In this document: positions 1 to 9,991 of the stretch, in pieces
Layout: every line of letters starts with the position of its first letter
Numbering within the stretch: position 1 is the stretch's first letter
NCBI RefSeq assembly: GCF_003854935.1
Contig: NZ_CP033969.1
Span: 558,001-622,000, forward strand
Reading direction: 5' to 3'
DNA from: Cupriavidus pauculus
GTDB taxonomy: Bacteria; Pseudomonadota; Gammaproteobacteria; Burkholderiales; Burkholderiaceae
Length of the DNA: 64,000 nucleotides
Position numbers and translations under genes: made by a program
Notes under the pieces: model-generated
Seen by the model: the letters and a program-made list of their open reading frames with translations, nothing else
What the model was told of the DNA's origin: nothing
Databases searched by the model: none

Positions 1-162
1 CAGGATGATGACCAGCCCGGTCTGCAGCCCCAGGATCGTCGTCGACGTCTTCTTCAGGCCATACGACAGCCCATGGCTCATCGACAGCACCGCTCCGGAC
101 CCCGGCGATACCGCGATCACCCAGCACGCGGCGAAATAGGCCAGCCACACTTCCCAACGCAT
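1..162 (-). CDS. LysE/RhtB-family amino acid exporter (partial, N-terminus only)
   Basis: The gene runs off the left edge of the window, so only its first 54 codons are seen. The N-terminus reads MRWEVWLAYFAACWVIAVSP, followed by a GSGAVLSMSHGLSYG segment. This is the typical first transmembrane helix and the following loop (SPGPxxxxxxxxxxxxG-like) of LysE/RhtB translocators, inner-membrane exporters of amino acids and related metabolites. The ATG is chosen because a GAGGAG ribosome-binding site lies seven bases upstream. Family assignment is firm from this motif. The substrate cannot be told from the visible part. Confidence 0.8.
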   Translation of the reverse strand, partial: MRWEVWLAYFAACWVIAVSPGSGAVLSMSHGLSYGLKKTSTTILGLQTGLVIIL

Positions 163-190
163 CACTGCACTCCTCGATCCAGAAAAATGG

Positions 191-790
191 TCAAAACGGA
201 TGAAAGCCGGTCAGGAACTGTTCGACCTGCTCGGCCTGGCGCGTATCGCGCGCGGCGTCGCCGGCTTCCAGCACCACGGCCTGGTAGACCCGTGCGCCCG
301 ACGCCACCAGCCGGGCCGTCAGCCGGCGCGGCGCCTTGTCCTGCGGCGAAACACCGGCGACGGTCAATTCCATCCCGTCGAGCGACACAGGCGGCTGGGC
401 GGCCGACATCACGGTGACCGGCCGCGCGCTGGCCGGCTGGCCCGGCTGGGCGCCCAGGTTCGCCAGCAGCCCGGCCTGCATGGCGTCCAGCGCCTCGCGC
501 CGCAGCGCGGCGTCGTCGCTGGGCAGCGTCACCACGCCCACGGCGAACAGCGTGCCGTCGATATTGGCCGCCTCCATCGTCATGGGCAGCTTGCGCCCCG
601 CGATCGACACGTCGCGGGCCGCATTGGTCGGCTTGGCCGGATACAGCGCCGCGTACTTGCCGTCGCTGGACACGATCGTGCGCCAGTCATAGCGCGGCGT
701 GCAGCCCGCGAGCGCCAGCCAGGCGGCGGCCAGCAGCAGCAGTTGGCGCAGGCCGGGGCGGAAATGGGACGGGAACGGGGTCGGGGGCAT
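191..790 (-). CDS. Predicted outer-membrane or periplasmic lipoprotein, function unknown
   Basis: A 199-residue protein starting MPPTPFPSHF. Residues 14-29 form a hydrophobic signal segment ending in LALAGC, a lipobox with Cys30 as the likely lipidated residue. It should therefore be exported and anchored by signal peptidase II processing. I recognise no enzymatic motif in the mature part; it begins TPRYDWRTIVSSDGKYAALY and is otherwise a mixed soluble sequence. It lies 28 bp downstream of the LysE-type gene on the same strand and is divergent from the thioredoxin-like gene at 908. A TATTAT box at 823-828 between the divergent starts may serve one of them. Function unknown. Confidence 0.8.
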   Translation of the reverse strand: MPPTPFPSHFRPGLRQLLLLAAAWLALAGCTPRYDWRTIVSSDGKYAALYPAKPTNAARDVSIAGRKLPMTMEAANIDGTLFAVGVVTLPSDDAALRREALDAMQAGLLANLGAQPGQPASARPVTVMSAAQPPVSLDGMELTVAGVSPQDKAPRRLTARLVASGARVYQAVVLEAGDAARDTRQAEQVEQFLTGFHPF

Positions 791-907
791 CGGCAAGGTC
801 GGCGCGATCGGGCGCAAGCCGCTATTATCCGGGAAGCCGCCCGGCCGCGCATCGCGCACGTTGCACCCGATGCCGCTGGCGGGCCGCCGCAAGTTCGTGA
901 GGTGCCC

Positions 908-1402
908 ATGTCCGTACGCCCCCTGCCCCGTTTCCTGTCTTCCGCGTTCGCCGCCGTGGCGCTGCTGGCCTGCGCCGGCGCCGCTGCCGCCACCGCCCAC
1001 CTGCCGCCCGTGACCGATATCGGCGCCCAGTCTGCCGCGGCCGCGCGGCATGGAGAGCCGCTGGTGGTGCTGGTCAGCCTGCCCGGCTGCAGCTACTGCG
1101 ATACGGTGCGGCGCAACTACCTGGGTCCGCAGCTCGCGGCCGGCGAGATTGCCGCGCGCGAGATCGACATGACCGCCGACACGCCGATCCGCGACGCCGA
1201 CGGCACGATGACCACGGCCCGCCAGTGGGCCAGCGCGCGCAATATCTCGGTGGCGCCGACCGTGCTGTTCCTCGACCGCAACGGCCGCAACCTGGCCGCC
1301 CCGCTGCGCGGCATGCAGGCCGATTTCTACGGCGCCTACCTGGAGCAGGCCATCGACGAGGCACGCGCCAAGGTGGCCGCCAAGTCCGCCGCCCGCCCCT
1401 GA
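908..1402 (+). CDS. Periplasmic thioredoxin-fold protein (SoxW/DsbD-tip-like)
   Basis: A 164-residue protein with a clear Sec signal peptide: a positive start (MSVRPLPRFL), a hydrophobic stretch and an Ala-rich cleavage region near residue 28. The mature domain carries the redox motif CSYC in the context VSLPGCSYCDTV and a later VAPTVLFLDRNGR strand with the cis-Pro typical of thioredoxin folds. It is likely a periplasmic thiol-disulfide exchange protein. It is followed 132 bp downstream by a second thioredoxin-like gene on the same strand, so the two may act as a pair. The start at 908 is the first ATG that gives an intact signal peptide. The physiological partner is unknown. Confidence 0.8.
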   Translation: MSVRPLPRFLSSAFAAVALLACAGAAAATAHLPPVTDIGAQSAAAARHGEPLVVLVSLPGCSYCDTVRRNYLGPQLAAGEIAAREIDMTADTPIRDADGTMTTARQWASARNISVAPTVLFLDRNGRNLAAPLRGMQADFYGAYLEQAIDEARAKVAAKSAARP

Positions 1403-1534
1403 ACCGGCGCGCGCGGCGAATTGCCGCAGCCGCGCACCGCCGCCCCGGCCGCGCTGCCGACAGCGGCGCCCGGCGGTAGAATGGCCGCTGTCCGCCGCCG
1501 GCTTCCGGGCCCTGGCCCCCAACCCCGTCATCCC

Positions 1535-2071
1535 ATGTCCAATACCGCAACCCCCGCCCGCCCCGCGCGCAAGCGCTGGCCCATCGTCGCCGCGATCGTG
1601 ATCGCCGCGGTGCTCGGCGTCTTTGGCTACCGGGCGATGACCCCGGCCAGCAGCGTCCCAGACGCCACCTTCACGCTGCTGTCGGGCCAGAAGGTCAGCA
1701 CCGGCGACCTGAAGGGCAAGGTCTACCTGGTCAACTTCTGGGCCACGAGCTGCGTCACCTGCGTCAAGGAAATGCCGCAGATGATCGACACCTACAAGCA
1801 ATACAAGGACAAGGGCCTGGACTTCGTGGCCGTGGCCATGAACTACGACCCGCCGATGTACGTGGCCAACTACGCCAGGACGCGCGAGCTGCCGTTCAAG
1901 GTGGCGATGGACTCGGACGGCTCGGCGGCCAAGGCGTTCGGCGACGTGCAACTGACGCCGACCACGTTCGTCGTCGACAAGAACGGGAAGATTCTCAAGC
2001 GCTACGTCGGCGAGCCCGAGTGGGACGCGCTGCACAAGCTGCTGGACGGCGCGCTGGCCAGCGCGGCCTGA
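1535..2071 (+). CDS. TlpA/ResA-like membrane-anchored thiol:disulfide oxidoreductase
   Basis: A 178-residue protein. An uncleaved N-terminal anchor (WPIVAAIVIAAVLGVFGY, about residues 14-31) precedes a redoxin domain with the active-site motif CVTC in NFWATSCVTCVKEMP and a cis-Pro loop LTPTTFVVDKNG. This architecture matches TlpA/ResA proteins, which reduce disulfides outside the cytoplasmic membrane, for example in cytochrome c maturation or copper-site assembly. The partner cannot be named from context. A strong intrinsic terminator lies 20 bp after the stop and closes this small transcription unit. Confidence 0.85.
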   Translation: MSNTATPARPARKRWPIVAAIVIAAVLGVFGYRAMTPASSVPDATFTLLSGQKVSTGDLKGKVYLVNFWATSCVTCVKEMPQMIDTYKQYKDKGLDFVAVAMNYDPPMYVANYARTRELPFKVAMDSDGSAAKAFGDVQLTPTTFVVDKNGKILKRYVGEPEWDALHKLLDGALASAA

Positions 2072-2090
2072 AGTAGCCGCTCCCCGAGCC

Positions 2091-2119
2091 AAAAAGGTGC
2101 CCATGCGGCACCTTTTTTG
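2091..2119 (+). terminator. Intrinsic terminator after the TlpA-like gene
   Basis: The arms AAAAAGGTGCC and GGCACCTTTTTT form a stem with a short loop followed by a T tract. It lies directly after the stop codon at 2071 and separates the thioredoxin genes from the helicase promoter. Confidence 0.85.
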
Positions 2120-2162
2120 TTGCGCAGGCGCGCCGCGGGCGTCTGCGGCTTGCCAGCCAAAG

Positions 2163-2178
2163 CTGTATGGATATACAG
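2163..2178 (+). promoter_or_regulatory. LexA-type SOS box in the helicase promoter
   Basis: CTGTATGGATATACAG matches the CTGT-N8-ACAG operator used by LexA in gamma- and beta-proteobacteria, with an AT-rich core and arms that are perfect inverted repeats. A TTGCCA -35-like hexamer at 2150-2155 lies 16 bp upstream of TATACA (2172-2177), so the operator would overlap the -10 element. Single site read by eye; binding is inferred. Confidence 0.65.
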
Positions 2179-2220
2179 TGGGCGCCAGATTTTTCTCCTC
2201 CCGCCCAATCCCATCGCGCC

Positions 2221-4368
2221 GTGTTGCCGGATCTCGTCCCCGAAGTTTCCCCGGATTACGCCCCGGAAGCCGCCCCCGATGCCCACGTCCCGGCCGGGGC
2301 CGACTCGTCCGAGGCGTCCGAGGCGCCCGCCTATCTGTCCAAGCTGAACCCGGAACAGCGCGCCGCCGTGACGTATGCGGGCGACGCCCCGCTGCTGATC
2401 ATCGCCGGCGCGGGGTCGGGCAAGACCAATACGCTGGCGCACCGGGTGGCGCACCTCGTGGTCGGCGGTGCCGATCCGCGCCGTATCCTGCTGCTGACGT
2501 TCTCGCGCCGCGCCGCCGCCGAGATGGGGCGCCGCGTCGAGCGCATCGTCGACCAGGCGCTGGGCATCCAGTCCGGCGCGGGCCGCGCGGCGCTGCAGTG
2601 GTCGGGCACGTTCCACGCCATCGGCGCCCGGCTGCTGCGCGAGTACGCCGAGACGCTGGGCCTGGCGCCGACCTTCACGATCAGCGACCGTGGCGACTCG
2701 GCGGACCTGATGCACGTGGTGCGTCACGACCTGGGGCTGTCCGAGCAGGCGTCGCGCTTCCCGCGCAAGGAAACCTGCCTGGCGATCTATTCGCGCGTGG
2801 TCAACACCCAGCTGCCGATCGAAGTGGTGCTCAAGACGCAGTTCCCGCGCTATGCGATGTGGGCCGACGCGCTCAAGACGCTGTTCGCCGCCTACGTCGA
2901 GGCCAAGCAGAAGCAGCAGGTGCTGGACTACGACGACCTGCTGCTCTACTGGGCGCAGGCGATGACCGAGCCCGCGCTGGCGCGCGACATGGGCGCGCGC
3001 TTCGACCACGTGCTGGTCGACGAGTATCAGGACACCAACGCGCTGCAGGCGTCGATCCTGCTGGCGCTGAAACCCGACGGCCGCGGCCTGACCGTGGTGG
3101 GCGACGACGCCCAGTCGATCTACGCCTTCCGCGGCGCCACGGTGCGCAACATCCTTGATTTCCCCGCGCAGTTCACGCCGGCCGCGCAGCAGGTGACGCT
3201 GTCGCAGAACTACCGCTCCACGCAGCCGATCCTGCAGGCCGCCAACGCCGTGATCGGGCTGGCCGCCGAACGGTTCACCAAGGACCTCTGGTCGCTGCGC
3301 GAGTCGGCGGAAAAGCCCGGCGTGGTGGTGGTGAATGACGAGGCCGACCAGGCGCGCTACGTCGTCGAGCAGATCCTGGCGCGCCGCGAGGCCGGGCTGG
3401 CGCTGATGCAGCAAGCCGTGCTGTTCCGCGCGGCCGACCACAGCGCGCAGGTGGAGATCGAACTGGCGCGCCGCAATATCCCGTTCGTGAAGTTTGGCGG
3501 ACTGAAATTCCTGGAATCGACCCACGTCAAGGACGTGATGGCCGTGGTGCGCTGGCTGGAAAATCCGCGCGACCGCATGGCCGGCTTCCGCACGCTGCAA
3601 CTGCTGCCCGGCATCGGCCCCAAGACGGCCGCGCGCGTGCTGGAAGGGCTGGAAGCGGCCACCGAGCCGCTGGTGGCGCTGGAGGCGTTCGAAGCCCCGC
3701 CCGCGGCCGCGCCCGCCTGGCACGACCTGCTGGCGCTGGCGCGCACGCTGATGGCGCCGGCGTCGCCGTGGCCGTCGGAGTTCGAGCAGGTCATCGCCTG
3801 GTACCAGCCGCATCTGGAACGCATGCACGACGACGTCGCCGCGCGCCAGGCCGACCTGCAGCAGATCGAGCGCATCGCCGCCACGTACGCCTCGCGCGAG
3901 CGCTTTCTGACCGAGCTGACGCTGGACCCGCCCAGCGCATCGAGCGACGAATCGGGCGTACCGTCGCGCGACGAGGACTACCTGATCCTGTCCACGATCC
4001 ATTCGGCCAAGGGCCAGGAGTGGAAAGCCGTCTACGTGCTCAACGCCGTGGATGGCTGCATGCCGTCGGACCTGGCCACCGGCACCACCGAGGAAATCGA
4101 GGAGGAACGCCGCCTGCTGTACGTGGCCATGACCCGCGCGCGCGACCATCTGGACGTGGTGGTGCCGCAGCGCTTCTACGTCCACAACCAGGTGGGCTTC
4201 GGCGACCGCCACGTCTACGCGTCGCGCACGCGCTTCCTGCCGAACCGCGTGATGCCGAATTTCTACAGCCGGTCCTGGCCGCCCCCGCCCATGCCCGGCG
4301 AAGGCCAGCCCAAGCCCGCGCTGCCCCAGGTCGACCTGGCCAGCCGGATGCGGGGGATGTGGAAGTAG
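2221..4368 (+). CDS. UvrD/Rep-family ATP-dependent DNA helicase (superfamily 1A)
   Basis: The product is about 715 residues and carries the full set of superfamily-1A helicase motifs: Q motif LNPEQRAAV, Walker A AGAGSGKT, Walker B DEYQDTN, motif III VVGDDAQSIYAFRGA, the 2B-domain GIGPKTAARVLEG loop, and late motifs STIHSAKGQEW and RLLYVAMTRAR. It should unwind DNA 3'-5' in repair or replication restart. The frame stays open up to an ATG at 2167, but that ATG lies inside the LexA box and would precede the likely transcript start, so GTG 2221 (or TTG 2224) is preferred. The first 40 residues are low-complexity. SOS control is inferred from the operator. It is a relative of UvrD/Rep/PcrA; I do not assign an exact orthologue. 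Confidence 0.9.
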   Translation: MLPDLVPEVSPDYAPEAAPDAHVPAGADSSEASEAPAYLSKLNPEQRAAVTYAGDAPLLIIAGAGSGKTNTLAHRVAHLVVGGADPRRILLLTFSRRAAAEMGRRVERIVDQALGIQSGAGRAALQWSGTFHAIGARLLREYAETLGLAPTFTISDRGDSADLMHVVRHDLGLSEQASRFPRKETCLAIYSRVVNTQLPIEVVLKTQFPRYAMWADALKTLFAAYVEAKQKQQVLDYDDLLLYWAQAMTEPALARDMGARFDHVLVDEYQDTNALQASILLALKPDGRGLTVVGDDAQSIYAFRGATVRNILDFPAQFTPAAQQVTLSQNYRSTQPILQAANAVIGLAAERFTKDLWSLRESAEKPGVVVVNDEADQARYVVEQILARREAGLALMQQAVLFRAADHSAQVEIELARRNIPFVKFGGLKFLESTHVKDVMAVVRWLENPRDRMAGFRTLQLLPGIGPKTAARVLEGLEAATEPLVALEAFEAPPAAAPAWHDLLALARTLMAPASPWPSEFEQVIAWYQPHLERMHDDVAARQADLQQIERIAATYASRERFLTELTLDPPSASSDESGVPSRDEDYLILSTIHSAKGQEWKAVYVLNAVDGCMPSDLATGTTEEIEEERRLLYVAMTRARDHLDVVVPQRFYVHNQVGFGDRHVYASRTRFLPNRVMPNFYSRSWPPPPMPGEGQPKPALPQVDLASRMRGMWK

Positions 4369-4370
4369 CG

Positions 4371-4908
4371 GGGAGCCAGGCCAGCGTTTTCGCTGAGTTT
4401 TCGCTGGGTTTTCGCTCCCCTCTCCCGCCTGCGGGAGAGGGGTTGGGGGAGAGGGCCGGCGTGTCGAGATGCCACGGCGGCTGTTTGCACCGCCTTGCCC
4501 TCTCCCCCGGCCCCTCTCCCGCGATGCGGGAGAGGGGAGAAACCCGGGAGCCAGGCCAGCGTTTTCGCAGGGTTTTCGCTCCCCTCTCCCGCCTGCGGGA
4601 GAGGGGTTGGGGGAGAGGGCCGGCGTGTCGGGATGCCACGGTGGCTATTTGCACCGCCTTGCCCTCTCCCCCGGCCCCTCTCCCGCGATGCGGGAGAGGG
4701 GAGAAACCCGGGAGCCAGGCCAGCGTTTTCGCTGGGTTTTCGCTCCCCTCTCCCGCCTGCGGGAGAGGGGTTGGGGGTGAGGGCCGGCGTGTCGAGATGC
4801 CACGGCGGCTGTTTGCACCGCCTGGCCCTCTCCCCCGGCCCCTCTCCCGCGATGCGGGCGAGGGGAGAAACCCGGAGCCAGGCCAACGTTTTCGCTGGGT
4901 CTTCGCTC
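4371..4908. repeat. Tandem array of 164-bp palindromic units (units 1-3 and the edge of unit 4)
   Basis: Three nearly identical units begin at 4417, 4581 and 4745, a period of 164 bp. Each unit has a first hairpin (CCCCTCTCCCGC / GCGGGAGAGGGG), a second stem formed by TTGGGGGAGAGGGC pairing with GCCCTCTCCCCC around a 40-bp loop, and a second hairpin with the same arms around GATGC. A linker with GAAACCCGGGAGCCAGGCCA and copies of TTTTCGCT follows. The array continues after the insertion sequence at 6162. It lies between convergent genes (helicase and dctD). No gene is seen here. Confidence 0.9.
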
Positions 4909-4942
4909 TGTGCTGGTCTAATTTCCTCAGACACGTCGATAG

Positions 4943-6153
<1,211 letters not shown>

Positions 6154-6161
6154 CCAGTACA

Positions 6162-6455
6162 CTCCCCTCTCCCGCCTGCGGAAGAGGGGTTGGGGGTGAG
6201 GGCCGGCGTGTCGGGATGCCACGGCGGCTGTTTGCACCGCCTTGCCCTCACCCCCGGCCCCTCTCCCGCGATGCGGGAGAGGGGAGAAACCCGGGAGCCA
6301 GGCCAATGTTTTCGCTGGGTTTTTGCTCCCCTCTCCCGCCTGCGGGAGAGGGGTTGGGGGTGAGGGCCGGCGTGTCGGGATGCCACGGCGGCTATTTGCA
6401 CCGCCTTGCCCTCACCCCCGGCCCCTCTCCCGCGATGCCGGCGAGGGGATCAAAC
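6162..6455. repeat. Remaining units 4 and 5 of the 164-bp palindromic array
   Basis: The repeat resumes at the CTC target duplication. Hairpin starts at 6164 and 6328 keep the 164-bp spacing. Unit 4 has one hairpin mismatch (GCGGAAGAGGGG) and the last hairpin of unit 5 is degraded (GATGCCGGCGAGGGG). The array ends about 10 bp before the dctD stop codon. No gene is present. Confidence 0.88.
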
Positions 6456-6465
6456 CCGGCAGCCC

Positions 6466-7815
6466 CTACAGCCCGTACCGCTTGATCTTGTCGTACAGCG
6501 TGGCCTTGCCGACCTGTAGCAGGTCGGCTGCCTGGCTGACCGCGCCGCCGGTGCGGGCCAGTGTGTCCGCGATGACGGCGCGTTCGTAGCGTTCCATGCG
6601 CTCGCGCAGCGGGGTAGTTTCGTCGGCGGATTCGGTGCGGGCGGCCTGGCCGCCTTCGGGTACGCCCAGCACCAGCCGGTCCGCCGCGTTGCGCAGTTCG
6701 CGCACGTTGCCGGGCCACGGGCGCTGCATGAGCTGCTGGCGTTGCATTTCCGACAGGATCGGCGCGGGCCGCTGGTAGCGCACGGCGGCCACCAGCATGA
6801 AATGCTCGAACAGCGGCACGATGTCCTCGCGGCGGTCGCGCAGCGGGGGCAGCGGGATCGTGACCACGTTCAGCCGGTACAGCAGGTCCTGCCGGAACGC
6901 GCCCTGCGCGACCAGCCCCTCCATGTCGCCCTTGGCGGCGGCGATGATCCGCACGTCGATCGGCAGCGACGCGTTCGAGCCCAGCCGCTCCAGCGTGCCC
7001 TCCTGCAGCACGCGCAGCAGCTTCACCTGCAGCGCCAGCGGCATGCTTTCGATCTCGTCCAGGAACAGCGTGCCGCCCGACGCATGCTCCAGCTTGCCGA
7101 TGCGGCGCTTGCCGGCGCCGGTGAACGCCCCGGCCTCGTGGCCGAACATCTCGGACTCGAAGATGGCCTCGGGCACGGCACCGCAGTTCAGCGCGATGAA
7201 CGGCGCATCGCGGCGCGTGGACAGCGCGTGCAGGCTGCGCGCCACCAGTTCCTTGCCCGTGCCGGTCTCGCCGTTGATCATCACCGGCACGTCGGTCTCG
7301 GCCACGTTGGCGATCAGGTCGCGCACCTGGGCCATGGCCGGCGACCGGCCGATGATCCGCGTGCCGGCGGCCGGCCCGGCCAGTTCGCGGCGCAGCGCCA
7401 CGTTTTCCAGTTCCAGCGCGCGGCGCTCCAGCGCCCGGCGCACGGTGTCGGTCAGGCGGTCGGCGCCGAACGGCTTCTCGATGAAGTCGTAGGCGCCTTC
7501 GCGCATCGCCTGCACGGCCATCGTGATGTCGCCATGGCCGGTGACCAGGATCACGGGCACGCCCGGCGCCACGTTGCGGCAGTGGTGCAGCAGGTCCAGC
7601 CCGCTGGCGCCGCCCAGCCGCACGTCGGTCACCAGCACGCCCGGGAAGTCGGCCGCCAGGTGCGGCATGGCCGCCTCGGCCGACGGCAGCGCCAGCACCG
7701 CGAACCCGGCCAGTTCCAGGCTCTGTGCCGTGGCCTGCCGCACCAGCGGCTCGTCCTCGACAAACAGCACCCGCAGCCCGTCTTGCATCGCAATCATGTC
7801 CTTTATCCCCATCAC
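6466..7815 (-). CDS. dctD: C4-dicarboxylate sigma-54 response regulator DctD
   Basis: A 449-residue NtrC-class activator. The receiver domain (residues about 13-125) has the acidic pocket FVEDEP and the phospho-acceptor Asp in LVTDVRLG. The AAA+ domain has Walker A GETGTGKE, the sigma-54 contact loop GAFTGA, and the DEIE and R-finger regions. The C-terminus is a Fis-type HTH ([26 protein letters not shown]). It lies directly downstream of the sensor kinase gene (6 bp apart) and both sit beside dctA, so the target is almost certainly the dctA sigma-54 promoter. An ATG at 7797 is an alternative start. The stop abuts the palindromic repeat array. Confidence 0.92.
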   Translation of the reverse strand: MMGIKDMIAMQDGLRVLFVEDEPLVRQATAQSLELAGFAVLALPSAEAAMPHLAADFPGVLVTDVRLGGASGLDLLHHCRNVAPGVPVILVTGHGDITMAVQAMREGAYDFIEKPFGADRLTDTVRRALERRALELENVALRRELAGPAAGTRIIGRSPAMAQVRDLIANVAETDVPVMINGETGTGKELVARSLHALSTRRDAPFIALNCGAVPEAIFESEMFGHEAGAFTGAGKRRIGKLEHASGGTLFLDEIESMPLALQVKLLRVLQEGTLERLGSNASLPIDVRIIAAAKGDMEGLVAQGAFRQDLLYRLNVVTIPLPPLRDRREDIVPLFEHFMLVAAVRYQRPAPILSEMQRQQLMQRPWPGNVRELRNAADRLVLGVPEGGQAARTESADETTPLRERMERYERAVIADTLARTGGAVSQAADLLQVGKATLYDKIKRYGL

Positions 7816-7821
7816 AGCGCG

Positions 7822-9849
7822 CTACGCCGCCACCGGCTGGCGCGCCCGGCGCAGCGTCACCACGAATTCCGCGCCGCCGCCCGCGGCATTGCCTGCCACG
7901 AGCTGGCCGCCGAATTCGCGCACGATCGACGACGAGATCGCCAGCCCGAGGCCCAGCCCCTGACCGATCTCCTTGGTCGTATAGAACGGTTCGAACAGGT
8001 GCGGCAGCGCGTCCGGGGCGATGCCGGTGCCGTTGTCGTGCACGGCAATGCGCACGCGCTCGGCGTCGGCGTCGATGTCGATGCCGACGCGCCCGTCGGG
8101 GCGGCCCTGGGCGGCGATGGCGTCCAGCGCGTTGCCCACCAGGTTCAGCAGCACCTGTTCCAGCTTCAGTTCGTCGGCCCAGACGGCCAGGTCGCCCGCG
8201 TCGCCCTCCAGCCCGCGCACCGTCAGCGCCACCGGCCCCAGGCGTGGCGCGATGAGCTGCAGCACATGGTCCACCGCCGCGCGCACGGCCACCGCGTGGC
8301 GGCGCGGGCGCGCCTTGCCGGCGAACAGCTTCAGCTGGCCCGTGATCTTGCCCATCCGCTCGGTCAGGTCGGCGATGGCCGACAGGTTGCCCGTGGCGGC
8401 GTCAAGCTGCCCGCGCTCCAGCAGCACGCGCGTGTTGTCCGAGAACGTGCGCAGCGCGGCCAGCGGCTGGTTCAGTTCGTGGGTGATGCCGGCGGCCATC
8501 TGGCCCAGCGCGGCAAGCTTGCTGGCCTGCACCAGTTCGTCCTGCGTGGCGCGCAGCTCGCTTTCGGCGCGGGTGCGCTCGGCCACCTCGGCTTCGAGTT
8601 GTTCGTTGATGGCCATCAGGTCGGCGGTGCGGGCTTCCACGCGCCGCTCCAGCTCGTCATAGGCGGCCTCCAGCAGGCGCCGGCTGTAGAGCATGTCGCG
8701 CGCGCGCTGGCGGCGCTGGCGCAGGTTCACCAGCAGCAGGCAGACGCACGCGTAGGCCAGCGCCGCGCCGATCGTCGCGCTGCGGGCGTTGGCCAGCACC
8801 GGGTCCAGCGGGGCCATGACCTGCATGTTCCAGCCGGCCGGGCCCACCGCGCGGCTGATCTCCAGGTAGCGGTCGGCGCCGCCGCCGGACAGTTCGGCCA
8901 GGCTCCAGCCGATGCCGTCGATGCCGTCCGGCGCGGCCTCCGACGCGGCGGCATCGGCGCCGCCCCGGTCCGTCGGGCCCACGCGCACAAGCCGCTGGTT
9001 GTCCGCCAGTGTGTTGCGCGCCAGCCAGCGCATGACCGGCGACGTCAGCGGCTGCAGCGGCAGCGGCGTGACGTCGACATCGTGGTACTGGCGCGTGCGG
9101 TGCATTTCGGCCTGCAGCGCGGGCGGCAGCGGGCGCAGCGTGCGGTACTGCCAGCCCGGCACCGACGACAGGAAGATCACGCCGTGGTCGTCGGACACCA
9201 TCAGCGGCTCGCCACGGCCCGAGCCGGCGCGCTGGAACCACTCCAGGTTCAGCTTCACGACGGTCACGCCAATCACCTTGCCGCCGGCCTCGATTGGCTG
9301 GGCGATGTAGTAGCCGGGCTCGTCGCTGGTGACGCCAATGGCGTAGAAGCGGCCCACCTGGCCGCGCGAGGCCATCTGGAAGTACGGGCGGAAGCGGTAG
9401 TCGGTGCCGACGAAGCTGCCCGGCTCGCCGTGGTTGCTGGCGGCCAGCGCCAGCCCGTTGGCGGCGATCACGTAGGTGGCCGACGCGCGGGCGCGGCCGT
9501 TCACCTCGGACAGGTAGTCGTTGACCGCCGCAATGCGCGCGGCGTCCTGCGGCGCGGCCAGCAGCGCCCGCACCGACGGGTGCAGCGACACCAGCGCGGG
9601 CAGGAATTCGTAGCGGTCCAGCGTGGATTCGAGCGTGCCGGCGTAGCGGTCGGCCCGCATGGCGGTGGACTGTTGCAGCGCGGCGATTCCGCGCTGGACG
9701 GACACCAGCCACGTCAGCGCGCACAGCGCCAGCAGGCCCGCCACCAGCAGGACGGCAAAGCGCCACCAGCGCGCGGGGTTCTCCGGCGCGTGCACGGAGC
9801 CTGGCGCAGCGGAATCGTGCACGGCAAGGAAGTCGTCGGAATGGGGCAT
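7822..9849 (-). CDS. dctB: C4-dicarboxylate sensor histidine kinase DctB
   Basis: A 675-residue membrane kinase. A first membrane helix near residues 28-48 and a second near 300-320 bracket a periplasmic double-Cache-type sensor domain (RASATYVIAANGLALAASN and FRPYFQMASRGQVGRFYAIG are typical of DctB). A coiled-coil linker leads to the dimerisation box GITHELNQPLAALRTFSDN with the phospho-His, then the ATPase domain with N, G1 (DNGTGIAP) and G2 (GLGLGLAI) boxes. ATG 9849 is chosen because it gives the normal N-terminus; the frame is open further upstream. The kinase should sense external succinate, fumarate or malate and phosphorylate DctD. Confidence 0.92.
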   Translation of the reverse strand: MPHSDDFLAVHDSAAPGSVHAPENPARWWRFAVLLVAGLLALCALTWLVSVQRGIAALQQSTAMRADRYAGTLESTLDRYEFLPALVSLHPSVRALLAAPQDAARIAAVNDYLSEVNGRARASATYVIAANGLALAASNHGEPGSFVGTDYRFRPYFQMASRGQVGRFYAIGVTSDEPGYYIAQPIEAGGKVIGVTVVKLNLEWFQRAGSGRGEPLMVSDDHGVIFLSSVPGWQYRTLRPLPPALQAEMHRTRQYHDVDVTPLPLQPLTSPVMRWLARNTLADNQRLVRVGPTDRGGADAAASEAAPDGIDGIGWSLAELSGGGADRYLEISRAVGPAGWNMQVMAPLDPVLANARSATIGAALAYACVCLLLVNLRQRRQRARDMLYSRRLLEAAYDELERRVEARTADLMAINEQLEAEVAERTRAESELRATQDELVQASKLAALGQMAAGITHELNQPLAALRTFSDNTRVLLERGQLDAATGNLSAIADLTERMGKITGQLKLFAGKARPRRHAVAVRAAVDHVLQLIAPRLGPVALTVRGLEGDAGDLAVWADELKLEQVLLNLVGNALDAIAAQGRPDGRVGIDIDADAERVRIAVHDNGTGIAPDALPHLFEPFYTTKEIGQGLGLGLAISSSIVREFGGQLVAGNAAGGGAEFVVTLRRARQPVAA

Positions 9850-9883
9850 CGGCGCGCGGGGGAGCTGTCGCGCCGATGATACT

Positions 9884-9916
9884 CGCTGGCCGGCGCCCGG
9901 GTGGGGCCGGCCAGCG
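9884..9916. terminator. GC-rich hairpin between dctA and dctB
   Basis: CGCTGGCCGGC and GCCGGCCAGCG form a perfect 11-bp stem with an 11-base loop in the 142-bp gap after the dctA stop. No T tract follows, so it may be an mRNA 3'-end stabiliser or an inefficient terminator that separates dctA from dctBD. Confidence 0.4.
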
Positions 9917-9991
9917 GGATGCGGGCCCGGGCCAGCCGCGCCCGGCTGGGGCCGCCCGGCGGGGGTGCCGGCGGCGGGCCCGGAGGTCACG

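Noticed and set aside
200-2104. Long open frames on both strands across the lipoprotein and thioredoxin genes
   Set aside because: They overlap real genes out of frame and have low-complexity Arg/Gly/Ala-rich translations typical of GC-rich shadow frames. Only their signal-peptide-bearing 3' parts are real.
3590-3660. Extra helix-hairpin-helix domain in the helicase (GIGPKTAARV)
   Set aside because: This corresponds to the GIG loop normally found in the 2B subdomain of UvrD-type helicases, so it is not an added domain.
6742-9879. A 1045-codon plus-strand frame opposite dctD and dctB
   Set aside because: The translation is His/Gln/Arg-rich with no motif, and the minus strand encodes well-conserved two-component proteins there.
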